Below are positions 48,001 to 59,000 of a DNA stretch of 64,000 nucleotides, one piece after another. How positions within the stretch are numbered: position 1 is the stretch's first letter; the number at the start of each line of letters is the position of its first letter. Under the pieces are notes generated by a model. It did not search any database and was not told the DNA's origin. It saw nothing but the letters and a program-made list of their open reading frames with translations. Location of the stretch: positions 248,001 through 312,000 of the forward strand of contig JAANDG010000104.1 of NCBI GenBank assembly GCA_036852015.1, written 5' to 3'. The position numbers and the translations under genes were made by a program. The DNA comes from Pelodera strongyloides. Lineage: Eukaryota; Nematoda; Chromadorea; Rhabditida; Rhabditidae.

Positions 48001-51000
48001 AGTACATTATAGAATTAGTCATTAGTCCAAACGTTAAAGTGGAATACCGGCCGGTTTTTGAAACGCAGCATGGGCAACCGGATTATTACACATTTAGCTC
48101 GATTTTTATTCTAATTTACGCTCCTTTACATAAGCTGCATAAGAACGATGGTGTACTCGATTCAAAAACCGTCCGAAATTTCGCTTTAATAGGCAGCAAA
48201 TAATGAGTAAACTCCAAATATAAAATACACAAATGTATAAGTATAATGCCCCAACCGAATGGTTTAAGATCGAGTGGTGACGGTTCCAATTGACATTTCT
48301 TCGTTCAAAAAGGGCCCGTTGGAGATGCAGAAAATTGTTCCACCGACTGCGTAGTGTGTGAATGATTCACCTGAAAACATAACAAACTTGATTGGAAAAT
48401 GAAACGGTGAATTAGTAGTATTGCACATACCATAGGAGGAGCAAACGTAATCTCGAAATCGTATTTTTTTAAATAAGAAAAATAAGAGAAGAAACTCACA
48501 GGCATAGTAGGATAAGTGACCCTGTTCTTGAACTGTAAATTACAGCGCGAGTGTTCCTCGGAAGACACAGCGAGCGTGACACAGTAACCTGAAAAGCGAA
48601 AAATAATAGTCGTGAAACGAAACACAAATTGAAAGACTGAACAGGACATCACTGCGCCTATAAATTTAAATTAGGAAAAGATATGACCAATAAGAAAAGT
48701 AACATACATCGTTTAATAAGCAACAAACATCCGACCCCGACCCGGAGTAGCGAGCACCAGACAAGACAACGTCAACAAGTGCACGGCGTGTCAAGATCTG
48801 AAAGCAGTATTCATGCTTTGAGCATATTCTAAAAATACGCAACAACTGCAAAAAGTAACAAAATTAGCAAAACCGAACCTCTTAAAGTACACTGCAATCT
48901 TCCACGTCTATGCTTCCAAGAGTAGGCCCGGTCCACCCAGCTGGCTACTCCTCAACACTGCCTTTCAGCGCGTGTGCAAACTGTAAAAATCATTTTATCG
49001 TCTATAGTCCATAGAACAACAACAAAAACAAAGTGCATCAGTGCCACTGCTACTCTCAAATATCTACTTATTTTCCTCGGGTAATATAAGAATACTGACG
49101 ATTTAAAGGGGAAGTTCATTCAGGCTAACACCTATTTTTAAGAATGATCCTCCGTCCGGAATACCGTAGAACGCAATTTACCACTCCTGAAGTTATGCAA
49201 CAAGATCCACTTGTCACACCCATATGCAATGGATAGGCAATCCCAATCATTGACCAATATTCTGCACAGACATCAGTACACAAATTCGGTAATAACGCAG
49301 TACAACAAAGGGTGAGGAGCATGACCCTGTAAGGGACTTCAAAGAAAACGAAACATGTTGAATTTACATTATTCCGAAGTAAAATGGACTTCGCATCTCG
49401 ACCAATAAATATATCCAAATTAAAGAAAACATACCGGTTGTCGTGGCATTTCGAAGAATTCAGCAAACACGGAGGCACTGGATTTACCGAGTCGCGCCGA
49501 CACATTCCCTCCATTGGTGCGATTCATTGCCTTCTCGCCTAATAATAAGAGGAATAAAAATATTAAAACTTGAGAACAAAAACACAAGACAAATGCATGT
49601 GATAAAATCAAGGATGGCGGAGGTATATCAAGGATGCTAGAATTTGAGTTTTTGATGTACTTAGTACTATGTAGGAATGCCCGATGTGTTGCAATTATTG
49701 TTGTTATCTTCGCTGTGATCTTTTTTTTTTGAGGTAATGTACGAATACTCACATTAATTTTTTTTAAGATAATTAAAACTACGGCCATTCAATTGTCGCT
49801 GAATATCTTTCAGCATATTGATGCACACATTTTAATGTGTCAATAAATATTTAATATTTAATGTGATAAAATAAAAGAACTCACGTTCAATAATTCATCC
49901 CTCGTTTTTAATATAGTCAAAGAGTTGGCCTTGAACTGGACTCGTAAACGTCAAAAAGACAATCACGCACGTCAATCGCAACTTGAAAATCTGAAAAGCA
50001 AAGGAAACAAAAGAAACAGCATTAAGACGTTCAAAGGACAACATATTTTGCTAACAAATACACACAGCAACAAACTGTGTTATATACTTCACTGAATGGA
50101 ACTTATGTTTTTTTTTTCTAAAATAGCACAAATCCTAACAATACATATTTTCTTGGTATGCCAGGGATATAAACATAATTGTTTTGGACATTTACCCATT
50201 CAATGTGCTAAAACAAACGGTGCTCTAACTTTTAAATGACGGGTAATGGAATAATACAACAACAATTCAATAACAAATATCTTTTTTTCAGAAACAATAA
50301 AAAAAAGGAAAAAAAATTCTCGAAAACTTTTCGCAAAATTTGTGTATAATTACGGTGTGTGGTGCAGTGTTGGGTGTGGTGTTGACTTTCTGCGTACGGT
50401 ACTTTCCGTGCATTTTAATAACTAACATCTGGCGGCCCCATGGCGCACCTGGGGCGCACCAGCCGCGGATCACTTTTCGGGATTGTGACTATTTGCGCCG
50501 CGATACCGCCGTGTGACCGCCGCGCAACATTTTTGCGCCACAGGCGCGCCGCGCAGCCGCGGAGTTCCCGTATAAGCGTTTTGGATTGTTATTTCCTACT
50601 AACGGTCATAATCGATATGCCAAATATGTCTCTCAAAGCGATTTCATATTGGAAGTTTCAGGATTTCCAAGAATTTTGCGCCATGTTGTATGACTACGAC
50701 CCGAAGCGATATGTACTGCCAGGGCTTCACGGGACCCACGTAATTTTTTTTTAATTTCTTGGTAACAAAAGAACAACATAAAACAACTTCTTATCACGGA
50801 CAGACAATGATAACTGTAATGTTCATCAGCATTACACATGCCCTACAGCCAAGATTATATACAAAAAATGTGAAGCTGGTCGTAATACTGACGCGCAGGC
50901 CAGCATCCATTGTTCGGTTAGCCAGGTTATTATTCTAAACGGATAACACTAACTTATTTCAGAATATCACATTGAGCTTCGAACAGCGAAACTTCCATTT

Positions 51001-51607
51001 GACGCCATGGTAAGTCATAAGGCTTTAGCGTCCGCTTTTCTTGCGCTTCGACTAGAAAGAACCTTTTTGTATCTAAGATGATATGTCATATGCAACCGTA
51101 AAATTATCTGATATAAAAACGTTAGCCGGGTAAGGAACTTACTTTTTTGAAATTAGTACCTCTTTTGATGATCCGTGAAAATAAAAAATGGGCTGCAGAC
51201 GGGCTCGTCTCATTTAAAAATACGGAAAACAGTTATTTCAAAATAAGATGGAATTAGGATTCGAGCTTATCGTTAGTTGTAGGTGTAGGCTCAGGCGTGC
51301 AGTAGCAGTAGTCTACATTTTTGAGCGAGGCCCTACAAAAAAAAACACGGAACTCCTGGTGATCCATATGATGTCGAAGAAATCTAGCTGAAAGTTAGTG
51401 TTCGTGGGGTACCAATATCTTGGTTAATTTCCTCAATGATTTTCTTTTAAACACTGTTTTCTACGAACTCGTAAACAATTATAAAACCCATTTAGCACCA
51501 ACAGTTTTCCGTTCGATTTGTGCAGCAAACGGCGGGATTTGCAAGGGAAACATTTGGAGAGAGCACAAGCTAATCGATATCTGTCCTTATCACCTCTTAA
51601 CACTTAG
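45061..51607 (+). CDS. six-cysteine secreted family, member 7, with a 4.1-kb intron
   Basis: Exons: 45061-45147, 45706-45748, 46121-46185, 46438-46533, 50662-50739, 50963-51009 and 51526-51607; 498 nt, 165 aa, all phases agreeing. Exon 1 is a leader (MLILAVLPLLRFVVG); exon 2 FYIQTQDYGC joins exon 3 in phase 1, as in member 2. Exon 3 has YLLESDPDSDDEYM, exon 4 has HDGAFNVNQEWYLRAVVSC, exon 5 has EFCAMLYDYDP and ends GLHGTH, exon 6 is NITLSFEQRNFHL. First and last exons are less certain than the middle five. Intron 4 (46534-50661) holds a foldback element with a nested SINE and a probable antisense gene, unlike the short introns of its neighbours. Function is unknown. Confidence 0.75.
45875..46036. 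mobile_element. third copy of the CTTCGGTTTTTA foldback family
   Basis: ACTTCGGTTTTTATTTG on the left and AAACCCGAA on the right bound a segment with the AACTCTGATTCGAATTA block also seen near 15520. It lies in intron 2 of family member 7. Confidence 0.55.
46238..46314. repeat. GA-rich simple repeat
   Basis: About 75 bp of GAGAGA/AAGAGAGAG purine tract in intron 3 of family member 7. Confidence 0.9.
46572..46770. repeat. GC-rich repeat block in the long intron
   Basis: Repeated GCGCCATCGCCGCGCAAC and inverted GTTGCGCGGCGATGGCGC units. TTTGCGCCACAGGCGCGC and GCCGCGCAACATT recur at 50500-50560, near the other end of the same intron. Confidence 0.75.
47014..47767. mobile_element. foldback element interrupted by a SINE
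   Basis: The left arm from TTAAAGGGATGGGATCACGA to about 47200 is mirrored by the right arm from about 47305 to 47767 (ending CCATCCCATCCCTTTAA). Arms are about 190 bp. The right arm is split at TAAAGCATAAAA by 257 bp; without it the arms pair end to end. No coding capacity. Confidence 0.9.
47459..47715 (+). mobile_element. tRNA-derived SINE with 12-bp target-site duplication
   Basis: A 257-bp insertion is flanked by the direct repeat TAAAGCATAAAA (47447-47458 and 47716-47727). Inside, 47611-47681 reads like a tRNA: A-box TAGCGTAGTGGTT, B-box GGTTCGATTCC, and an anticodon-type loop CCGGCAA. The acceptor stem does not pair. The tail AATACCCCAATTTTTCGAT recurs at 40668. Transcription by RNA polymerase III is inferred from the two boxes. 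Confidence 0.85.
48033..48190. mobile_element. MITE, AAATACCGGCCGGTTTTTGA ends (copy 2)
   Basis: Ends TTAAAGTGGAATACCGGCCG and the complement AAATTTCGCTTTAA. It shares CTTATGCAGCTTATG-type interior (inverted) with the copy at 27648. Confidence 0.7.
48305..49990 (-). CDS. probable antisense gene nested in intron of member 7 (fragmentary model)
   Basis: Minus-strand pieces with good splice sites: 49885-49990 (hydrophobic leader LTCVIVFLTFTSPVQGQ), 49435-49538 (EKAMNRTNGGNVSARLGKSS), 48500-48588 (VTLAVSSEEHSRCNLQF), 48431-48451 (ITFAPPM) and 48305-48370 (VNHSHTTQSVEQFSASPTGP, stop). The last three join in phase. Between the leader and the second piece the only in-frame reading passes a TGA (GAG GGA TGA ATT ATT GAA), so either a splice choice is missed or the gene is broken. 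Exons around 48700-49330 could not be joined. The family is not recognised. Confidence 0.4.
49749..49855 (+). repeat. short interspersed repeat with 3' hairpin and AATAAA (copy 3)
   Basis: Matches the copies at 9880 and 28446 (GAATACTCACATTAATT, GGCCATTCAATT, CATATTGATGCACACA, AATAAATATT). It lies in intron 4 of family member 7, in the same orientation as that gene. Confidence 0.75.
50430..50590. repeat. second GC-rich block of the long intron
   Basis: GCCGCGCAACATTTTTGCGC and CGCCACAGGCGCGC match the block at 46572-46770 in the same orientation. The surrounding bases are AT-rich. Confidence 0.65.
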
Positions 51608-51780
51608 AAGCAGCCAAAATACCTTTTTAACTTTCTTACTCATCATGCGTCGAAATATATAGTAGGAGAACACGTTGAATGTGCATCGGAGTTATATTTA
51701 CAAATACACACTATTTACATCATCTAACCATCCTCTAAGTACCTAAGTAGTACCCAAATTACCCCATACCCGCCATATAA

Positions 51781-52198
51781 TTAAAGGAGGAGGCTCACAA
51801 GAATGGAGTGCTCAAATGGTCTCCTTTTATCGAAAGATGGTGGTATTAAATTCCGAAAGACATGCTTTACAATGCAAACTCTTTTAATTGCAAGGAGTAA
51901 ATAAATATAAAACTATGAATTCTATAAAAATTTTGGATCGTAGTAAATTGTAAATAGTTGATTCCATACTGCGCATGCAAATTTACAAGCAGCCAGCACA
52001 AAATTTGCATGCCAACTATGGAAATCATCTATTTACTACGATCCCAAATTTTAATAGAATTCATAGTTTTATATTGATTTACATCTTCCAATTAAAAGCT
52101 TTTGCTTTGTAAAGCATGTCTTCCAGAATATAATTCCATCATCTTTCGATAAAAAGAAACGATTTGAGCACTTCATTCTCGTGAGCCTCCTCCTTTAA
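51781..52198. mobile_element. 418-bp foldback MITE next to the relic gene
   Basis: Ends TTAAAGGAGGAGGCTCACAA and the complement GTGAGCCTCCTCCTTTAA. Arms of about 180 bp pair almost throughout, meeting at GCAAATTTACAAGC near 51980. Its right end lies about 50 bp before the surviving part of exon 1 of the relic. Confidence 0.9.
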
Positions 52199-52247
52199 AA
52201 AGTCACTTCTCGCATTTTTCATTAATTGTGTTTCCGATTCCCTTTCT

Positions 52248-53226
52248 ATTGTGCTTACGGCTGCCGAGAAGAAGAAGAAATTAGATTCAACGGTAAAAAC
52301 TAACGTTTTCTTTTTCATGTTTACAACTTCTAGAGAGTTGCTCATATGGTCATTGCGATTTTTTTATAATAATTGAATTGACTAATACAATATGATTATA
52401 TACTGTATCAGCCAAAGCTTGGAAAACACGAGTTCTTGATAGAACCTTTTATTGATATAAACGGAGGTAGTCTGTCTTGGTCTTGGCTTATATCGTCCGA
52501 AGAGTAGGGGGGCCTTCAGGCCACTACCGTACTGCAGGCGGCGGGGATTTCTTCCACTACGGCGCTGGTCACTTAAGCTCACCACAGAGCTATCCACACT
52601 ACGGTTTGGAAACGGTACCGTGCACCGTGAGCAGTATTAAGGAACTGTCAGACCTTTGGCAGTTTTAAGGAACTCTGCCAACTTGTGCGGGTTTTTATAG
52701 AGGACGCCCGCCTCTTTGCAGATCAGGATACTGTCGTAAGGCTTACTCTGTCGTCAGCCTTTGAAGAAGATCAGGAACTGATACTCAACTCCTTCAGCAG
52801 GAGTTTATATTACTATAGTTAGATGCTAATAGTTACTGTAATTAGTAAACACTACACTTCTAGACAACGAGTATTGTAGATGTTACGGAATACGTTTCTG
52901 GTTGTGACAATAGTCGCAACAATAATGATAATAATTTAATTCCATGTTTTTTTTCAGTTGAAAAAAGGTGACAATACTTTTAATAGAAAATCAAAGAAAA
53001 GAGAAAATACCAAGCCACTAAAGTCACTAAAATAACCGTAGGGGGTAAATAAAAGTAAAACAGGGTGATTATTTCGAAATTTGGCCTGGTCTTGTTTGCA
53101 TCAGTATCTGAGATAAGACGAGGCAGATGTTCTACGTTCTACAGATGTCCTACAGATTTCAACTCATTTCAGTTCGAAATCAACTTGAACAATTTGGAGA
53201 CGCACGTGTGTCCGAAAGGAAATATG
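52248..53226 (+). pseudogene. partial copy of family member 6 (exons 1-2 only)
   Basis: 52248-52292 repeats the 3' half of exon 1 of member 6 (LTAAEKKKKLDST) with its donor. 53173-53226 repeats exon 2 (FEINLNNLETHVCPKGNM). Intron edges also match (CATATGGTCATTG; GTCTTGTTTGCATC). The 5' half of exon 1, with the ATG, does not match and lies beside a MITE. The intron has grown from about 150 to 880 bp by an insertion (roughly 52360-53090). Exons 3-7 are absent: a GAACCTGGC minisatellite and then the satellite array follow. It cannot make a full protein. Confidence 0.85.
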
Positions 53227-53236
53227 GTATGACTGG

Positions 53237-53312
53237 TGAGAACCTGGCACGAACCTGGCTCGAACCTGGCTCGAAAATGGCACGAACCTGGCGAGAATCT
53301 GGCGAATGCTAC
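53237..53312 (+). repeat. short minisatellite, CGAACCTGGCT
   Basis: About six copies of a 10-11 bp unit (GAACCTGGCAC / GAACCTGGCTC) directly after exon 2 of the relic. Confidence 0.8.
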
Positions 53313-53464
53313 GTGAATTGTGCGAAGTTCGATGCTTGTGGAAAATACATAAATTCAACTGTGCACGTGCTTAAATAAACTGTTGCCCAATGTTTTGTTT
53401 GTGCGAAAAAATTGACAGTGTTTCGTTTGTTGTCATCACCCATGCCCAGAGCTTAGGCAGTAAA

Positions 53465-53945
53465 ACGATGAAACACATTATTTTTCGGAACAAAACAGTA
53501 TTTTTCTGAACGAAACACAGTGTTTTGCTAGACAAAGATCTGTGTTTAAACGAAACAGAGTGTTTTGTTGGACAAAAGTCGGTGTTCTAACGAAACACAG
53601 GGTTTTCTGAACGAAACACAGGGTTTTGATGGACAAAAGTCTGTGTTTCAACGAAACACAGGGGTTTATTAGACATTTTCTGAACGAAACACAGAAGTCT
53701 GTGTTTCAACGAAACACAGGGTTTTCTGAACGAAACACAGGGTTTTGTTGGACAAAACCCTGCGTTTCAACGAAACATAGTGTTTTGTTGGACAAAACCC
53801 TGTGTTTCAACGAAACACAGGGTTTTGTTGGACATTTTCTGAACGAAACACAGTGTTTTGTTGGGCAAAAGTCTGTGTTTCAACGAAACACAGGGTTTTG
53901 TTGGACAAAAGTAGTGTTTTCTGAACGAAACACAGGGTTTTGTTG
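53465..53945. repeat. satellite sub-array 1 (GAAACACAGGGTTTTGT)
   Basis: Units of about 35-45 bp built on the palindrome GAAACACAGGGTTTTGT-TGG-ACAAAACCCTGTGTTTC. It shares the AGGGTTTTGT arm with the main array that starts at 53945, so the main satellite may derive from it or the reverse. Confidence 0.85.
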
Positions 53946-54770
53946 CCCTGTGGCAAGTTGTATTTCAGTTGAAACTCAACTCACCACAGGGTTTTGTTCC
54001 ACAAAACCCTGTGGCAAGTTGTATTTCAGTTTAAACTGAAATCGCCGCAGGGTTTTGTACCACAAAACCCTATGGCAAGTTGTATTTCAATTTAAACTGA
54101 AATCGCCAAAACTACGTAAGTTTAAGTAAAAAAACCCTGTGGCAAGTTGTATTTCAGTTTAAACTGAAATCGCCGCAGTGTTTTGTACCACAAAACCCTG
54201 TGGCAAGTTGTATTTCAGTTGAAACTCAACTCACCACAAGGTTTTGTTCCACAAAACACAGGTTTTTGTTCCACAAAACCCTGTGGCAAGTTGTATTTCA
54301 GTTTAAACTGAAATCGCCGCAGGGTTTTGTATAACAAAACCCTGTGGCAAGTTGTATTTCATTTTAAACTGAAATCGCCACAGGGTTTTGTACCACAAAA
54401 CCTTGCCACAGGGTTTTGTACCACAAAACCCTGTGGCAAGTTGTATTTCAGTTTAAACTGAAATCGCCGCAGGGTTTTGTACCACAAAACCCTGTGGCAA
54501 GTTGTATTTCATTTTGAACTGAAATCGCCACAGGGTTTTGTACCACAAAACCCTGTGGCAAGTTGTATTTCAGTTTAAACTGAAATCGCCGAAAGGGTTT
54601 TGTACCACAAAACCCTGTGGCAAGTTGTATTTCAGTTTAAACTGAAATCGCCGCAGGGTTTTGTTCCACAAAACACAGGCTTTTGTTCCACAAAACCCTG
54701 TGGCAAGTTGTATTTCAATTGAAACTCAACTCGCCACAGGGTTTTGTTCCACAAAACCATGTGGCGGGGG
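53945..54770 (-). repeat. satellite sub-array 2 (main 61-bp unit, reverse orientation)
   Basis: Units read GGCAAGTTGTATTTCAGT then TTAAACTGAAATCGCC and a CAGGGTTTTGTACCACAAAA block. This is the complement of the unit that fills 54770-61495. Confidence 0.9.
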
Positions 54771-56000
54771 TTTTGTGGAACACAAACCCTGTGGCGATTT
54801 CAGTTTAAACTGAAATACAACTTGCCACAGGGTTTTGTGGTACAAAACCCTGCGGCGATTTCAGTTTAAACTGAACTACAACTTGCCACAGGGTTTTGTG
54901 GTACAAAACCCTGTGGCGAGTTGAGTTTCAACTGAAATACAACTTGCCACAGGGTTTTTTTTCAATACAATGGCAAGTGTTTTGTGGAACAAAACCCTGT
55001 GGCGAGTTGAGTTTCAACTGAAATACAACTTGCCACAGGGTTTTGTGGTACAAAACCCTGCGGCGATTTTAGTTTAAGCTGAAATACAACTTGCCACAGG
55101 GTTTTGTACCGTTTTGTGGTACAAAACCCTGTGGCGATATCAGTTTAAACTGAAATACAACTTGCCACAGGGTTTTGTGGTGCAGCAACCTGTGGCAAGG
55201 GTTTTGTGGTACAAAACCCTGTGGCAAGGGTTTTGTGGTGCAAAACCCTGCGGCGATTTTAGTTTAAGCTGAAATACAACTTGCCACAGGGTTTTGTACC
55301 GTTTTGTGGTACAAAACCCTGTGGCGATATCAGTTTAAACTGAAATACAACTTGCCACAGGGTTTTGTGGTGCAGCAACCTGTGGCAAGGGTTTTGTGGA
55401 ACAAAACCCTGTGGCGAGTTGAGTTTCTACTGAAATACAACTTGCCACAGGGTTTTGTGGTACAAAACCCTGCGGCGATTTCAGTTTAAACTGAAATACA
55501 ACTTGCCACAGTGGTACCGTTTTGTGGTACAAAACCCTGTGGCGATTTCAGTTTAAACTGAAATACAACTTGCCACAGGGTTTTGTGGTACAAAACCCTG
55601 TGGCGATTTCAGTTTAAACTGAAATACAACTTGCCACGGGGTTTTGTGGTACAAAACCCTGTGGCAAGGGTTTTGTGGTACAAAACCCTGTGGCGATTTC
55701 AGTTTAAACTGAAATACAACTTGCCACAGGGTTTTGTTTTCAATACAATGGCAAGTGTTTTGTGGAACAAAACCCTGTGGCGAGTTGAGTTTCAACTGAA
55801 ATACAACTTGCCACGATTTCAGTTTAAACTGAAATACAACTTGCCACAGGGTTGTGTGGTACATAATGTTGTGGCAAGGGTTTTGTGGTACAAAACCCTG
55901 TGGCGGTTTCAGTTTAAACTGAAATACAACTTGCCAAAACCCTGTGGCGATTTCAGTTTAACTGAAAACAACTTGCCACAGGGTTTTGGCAAAAAACTTT

Positions 56001-56044
<44 letters not shown>

Positions 56045-59000
56045 AAAACAATTTCAAAAAAACAAAAAAAAATTTAAACTGAAATACACTGTACAAAAAC
56101 CCTGCGGAGTTTTCAGTTTAAACTGAAATACAACTAACCCTGTGGCGATTTCAGTTTAAACTGAAATACAACTTGCCACAGGGTTTTGTACCGTTTTGTG
56201 GTACAAAACCCTGCGGCGATTTCAGTTTAAACTGAAATACAACTTGCCACAGGGTTTTGTACCGTTTTGTGGTACAAAACCCTGTGGCGATTTCAGTTTA
56301 AACTGAAATACAACTTGCCACAGGGTTTTGTGGTACAAAACCCTGTACAACTTGCCATGTGGCGAGCTGAGTTTCTACTGAAATACAACTTGCCATGTGG
56401 CGAGCTGAGTTTCTACTGAAATACAACTTGCCACAGGGTTTTGTGGTACAAAACCCTGCGGCGATTTCAGTTTAAACTGAAATACAACTTGCCACAGGGT
56501 TTTGTGGTACAAAACCCTGTGGCGATTTCAGTTTAAACTGAAATACAACTTGCCACAGGGGTTTGTGGTACAAAACCCTGCGACGATTTCGGTTTAAACT
56601 GAAATACAACTTGCCACAGGGTTTTGTGGTATAAAACCCTGCGGCGATTTCAGTTTAAACTGAAATACAACTTGCCGCAGGGTTTTGTGGACGTAAAAAC
56701 CCTGCGGCGATTTCAGTTTAAAACTGAAATACAACTTGCCACAGGGTTTTGTGGTATAAAACCCTGCGGCGATTTCAGTTTTAAACTGAAATACAACTTG
56801 CCGCAGGGGTTTTGTGGTACAAAACCCTGCGGCGATTTCAGTTTAAACTGAAATACAACTTGCCACATGTGGCGATTTTTTTTTAAACTGAAATACACTT
56901 GCCACAGGGTTTTGTGGTATAAAAAACCCTGCGGCGATTTCAGTTTAAACTGAAATACAAACTTTGCCACAGGGTTTTGTGGTACAAAACCCAGTGGCGA
57001 TTTCAGTTTAAACTGAAATACAACTTGCCACAGGGTTTTGTGGTACAAAACCCTGCGGCGATTTCAGTTTAAACTGAAATAAAACTTGCCACAGGGTTTT
57101 GTGGTGCAAAACCCTGTTGCCACAGGCGATTTCAGTTTAAACTGAAATACAACTTGCACAAAACCATGTGGCGATTTCAGTTTAAACTGAAATACAACTT
57201 GCCACAGGGTTTTGTGGTACAAAACCCTGTGGCGATTTCAGTTTAAACTGAAATACAACTTTGCCACAGGGTTTTGTGGTACAAAACCCTGCGCGATTTC
57301 AGTTTAAACTGAAATACAACTTTGCCACAGGGTTTTGGGGTACAAAACCCTGCGGCGATTTCAGTTTAAACTGAAATAAAACTTGCCACAGGGTTTTGTG
57401 GTGCAAAACCCTGTTGCCACAGGCGATTTCAGTTTAAACTGAAATACGACTTGCACAAAACCATGTGGCGATTTCAGTTTAAACTGAAATACAACTTGCC
57501 ACAGGGTTTTGTGGTACAAAACCCTGCGGCGATTTCAGTTTAAACTGAAATAAAACTTGCCACAGGGTTTTGTGGTGCAAAACCCTGTTGCCACAGGCGA
57601 TTTCAGTTTAAACTGAAATACAACTTGCACAAAACCATGTGGCGATTTCAGTTTAAACTGTACAACTTGCCACAGGGTTTTGTGGTACAAAACCCTGTGG
57701 CGTGGTTTTGTGCAAGTTGTATTTCAGTTTAAACTGAAATACAACTTGCCACAGGGTTTTGTGGAACAAAACCCTGTGTTTTGTGGAACAAAACCCTGCG
57801 GCGATTTCAGTTTAAACTGAAATACAAGTTGCCACAAAACCCTGCGGCGATTTCAGTTTAAACTGAAATACAACTTGCCACAGGGTTTTGTGGTACAAAA
57901 CCCTGTGGCGATTTCAGTTTAAAATGAAATAAAACTTGCCACAGGGTTTTGTGGTGCAAAACCCTGTTGCCACAGGGTTTTGTGGTACAAAACCCTGTGG
58001 TGATTTCACTTTAAACTGAAATACAACTTGCACAAAACCATGTGGCAAATTGTATTTCAGCTGAAACTCTGAAACTCAACTCGCCACAGGGTTTTGTGGT
58101 ACAAAACCCTGCGGCGATTTCAGTTTAAACTGAAATACAACTTGCCACAGGGTTTTGTGGTATAAAACCCTGCGGCGATTTCAGTTTAAACTGAAATACA
58201 ACTTGCCACGGGGTTTTGTGGTACAAAACCCTGCGGCGATTTCAGTTTAAACTGAAATACAACTTGCCACAGGGTTTTGTGGTACAAAACCCTGCGACGA
58301 TTTCAGTTTAAACTGAAATACAACTTGCCACAGGGTTTTGTGGTACAAAACCCTGCGGCGATTTCAGTTTAAACTGAAATACAACTTGCCACAGGGTTTT
58401 GTGGTTTTGTAGTACAAAACCCTGTGACGATTTCAGTTTAAAATGAAATACAACTTGCCACAGGGTTTTGTGGTACAAAACCCTGTGGCGATTTCAGTTT
58501 AAACTGAAATACAACTTGCCACAGGGTTTTGTGGTACAAAACCCTGCGGCGATTTCAGTTTAAACTGAAATACAACTTGCCACATGTGGCGATTTCGGTT
58601 TAAACTGAAATACAACTTGCCACAGGGTTTTGTGGTATAAAACCCTGCGGCGATTTCAGTTTAAACTGAAATACAACTTGCCACAGGGTTTTGTGGTACA
58701 AAACCCTGCGGCGATTTCAGTTTAAACTGAAATACAACTTGCCACATGTGGCGATTTCGGTTTAAACTGAAATACAACTTGCCACAGGGTTTTGTGGTAT
58801 AAAACCCTGCGGCGATTTCAGTTTAAACTGAAATACAACTTTGCCACAGGGTTTTGTGGTACAAAACCCTGTGGCGATTTCAGTTTAAACTGAAATACAA
58901 CTTGCCACAGGGTTTTGTGGTACAAAACCCTGCGGCGATTTCAGTTTAAACTGAAATAAAACTTGCCACAGGGTTTTGTGGTGCAAAACCCTGTTGCCAC

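Noticed and set aside
53626..57048. Several open frames of 75-164 codons across the satellite (repeats of FQFKLKYNLPQGFV)
   Set aside because: They are translations of the 61-bp unit, present on both strands; no start, splice or codon signal supports them.
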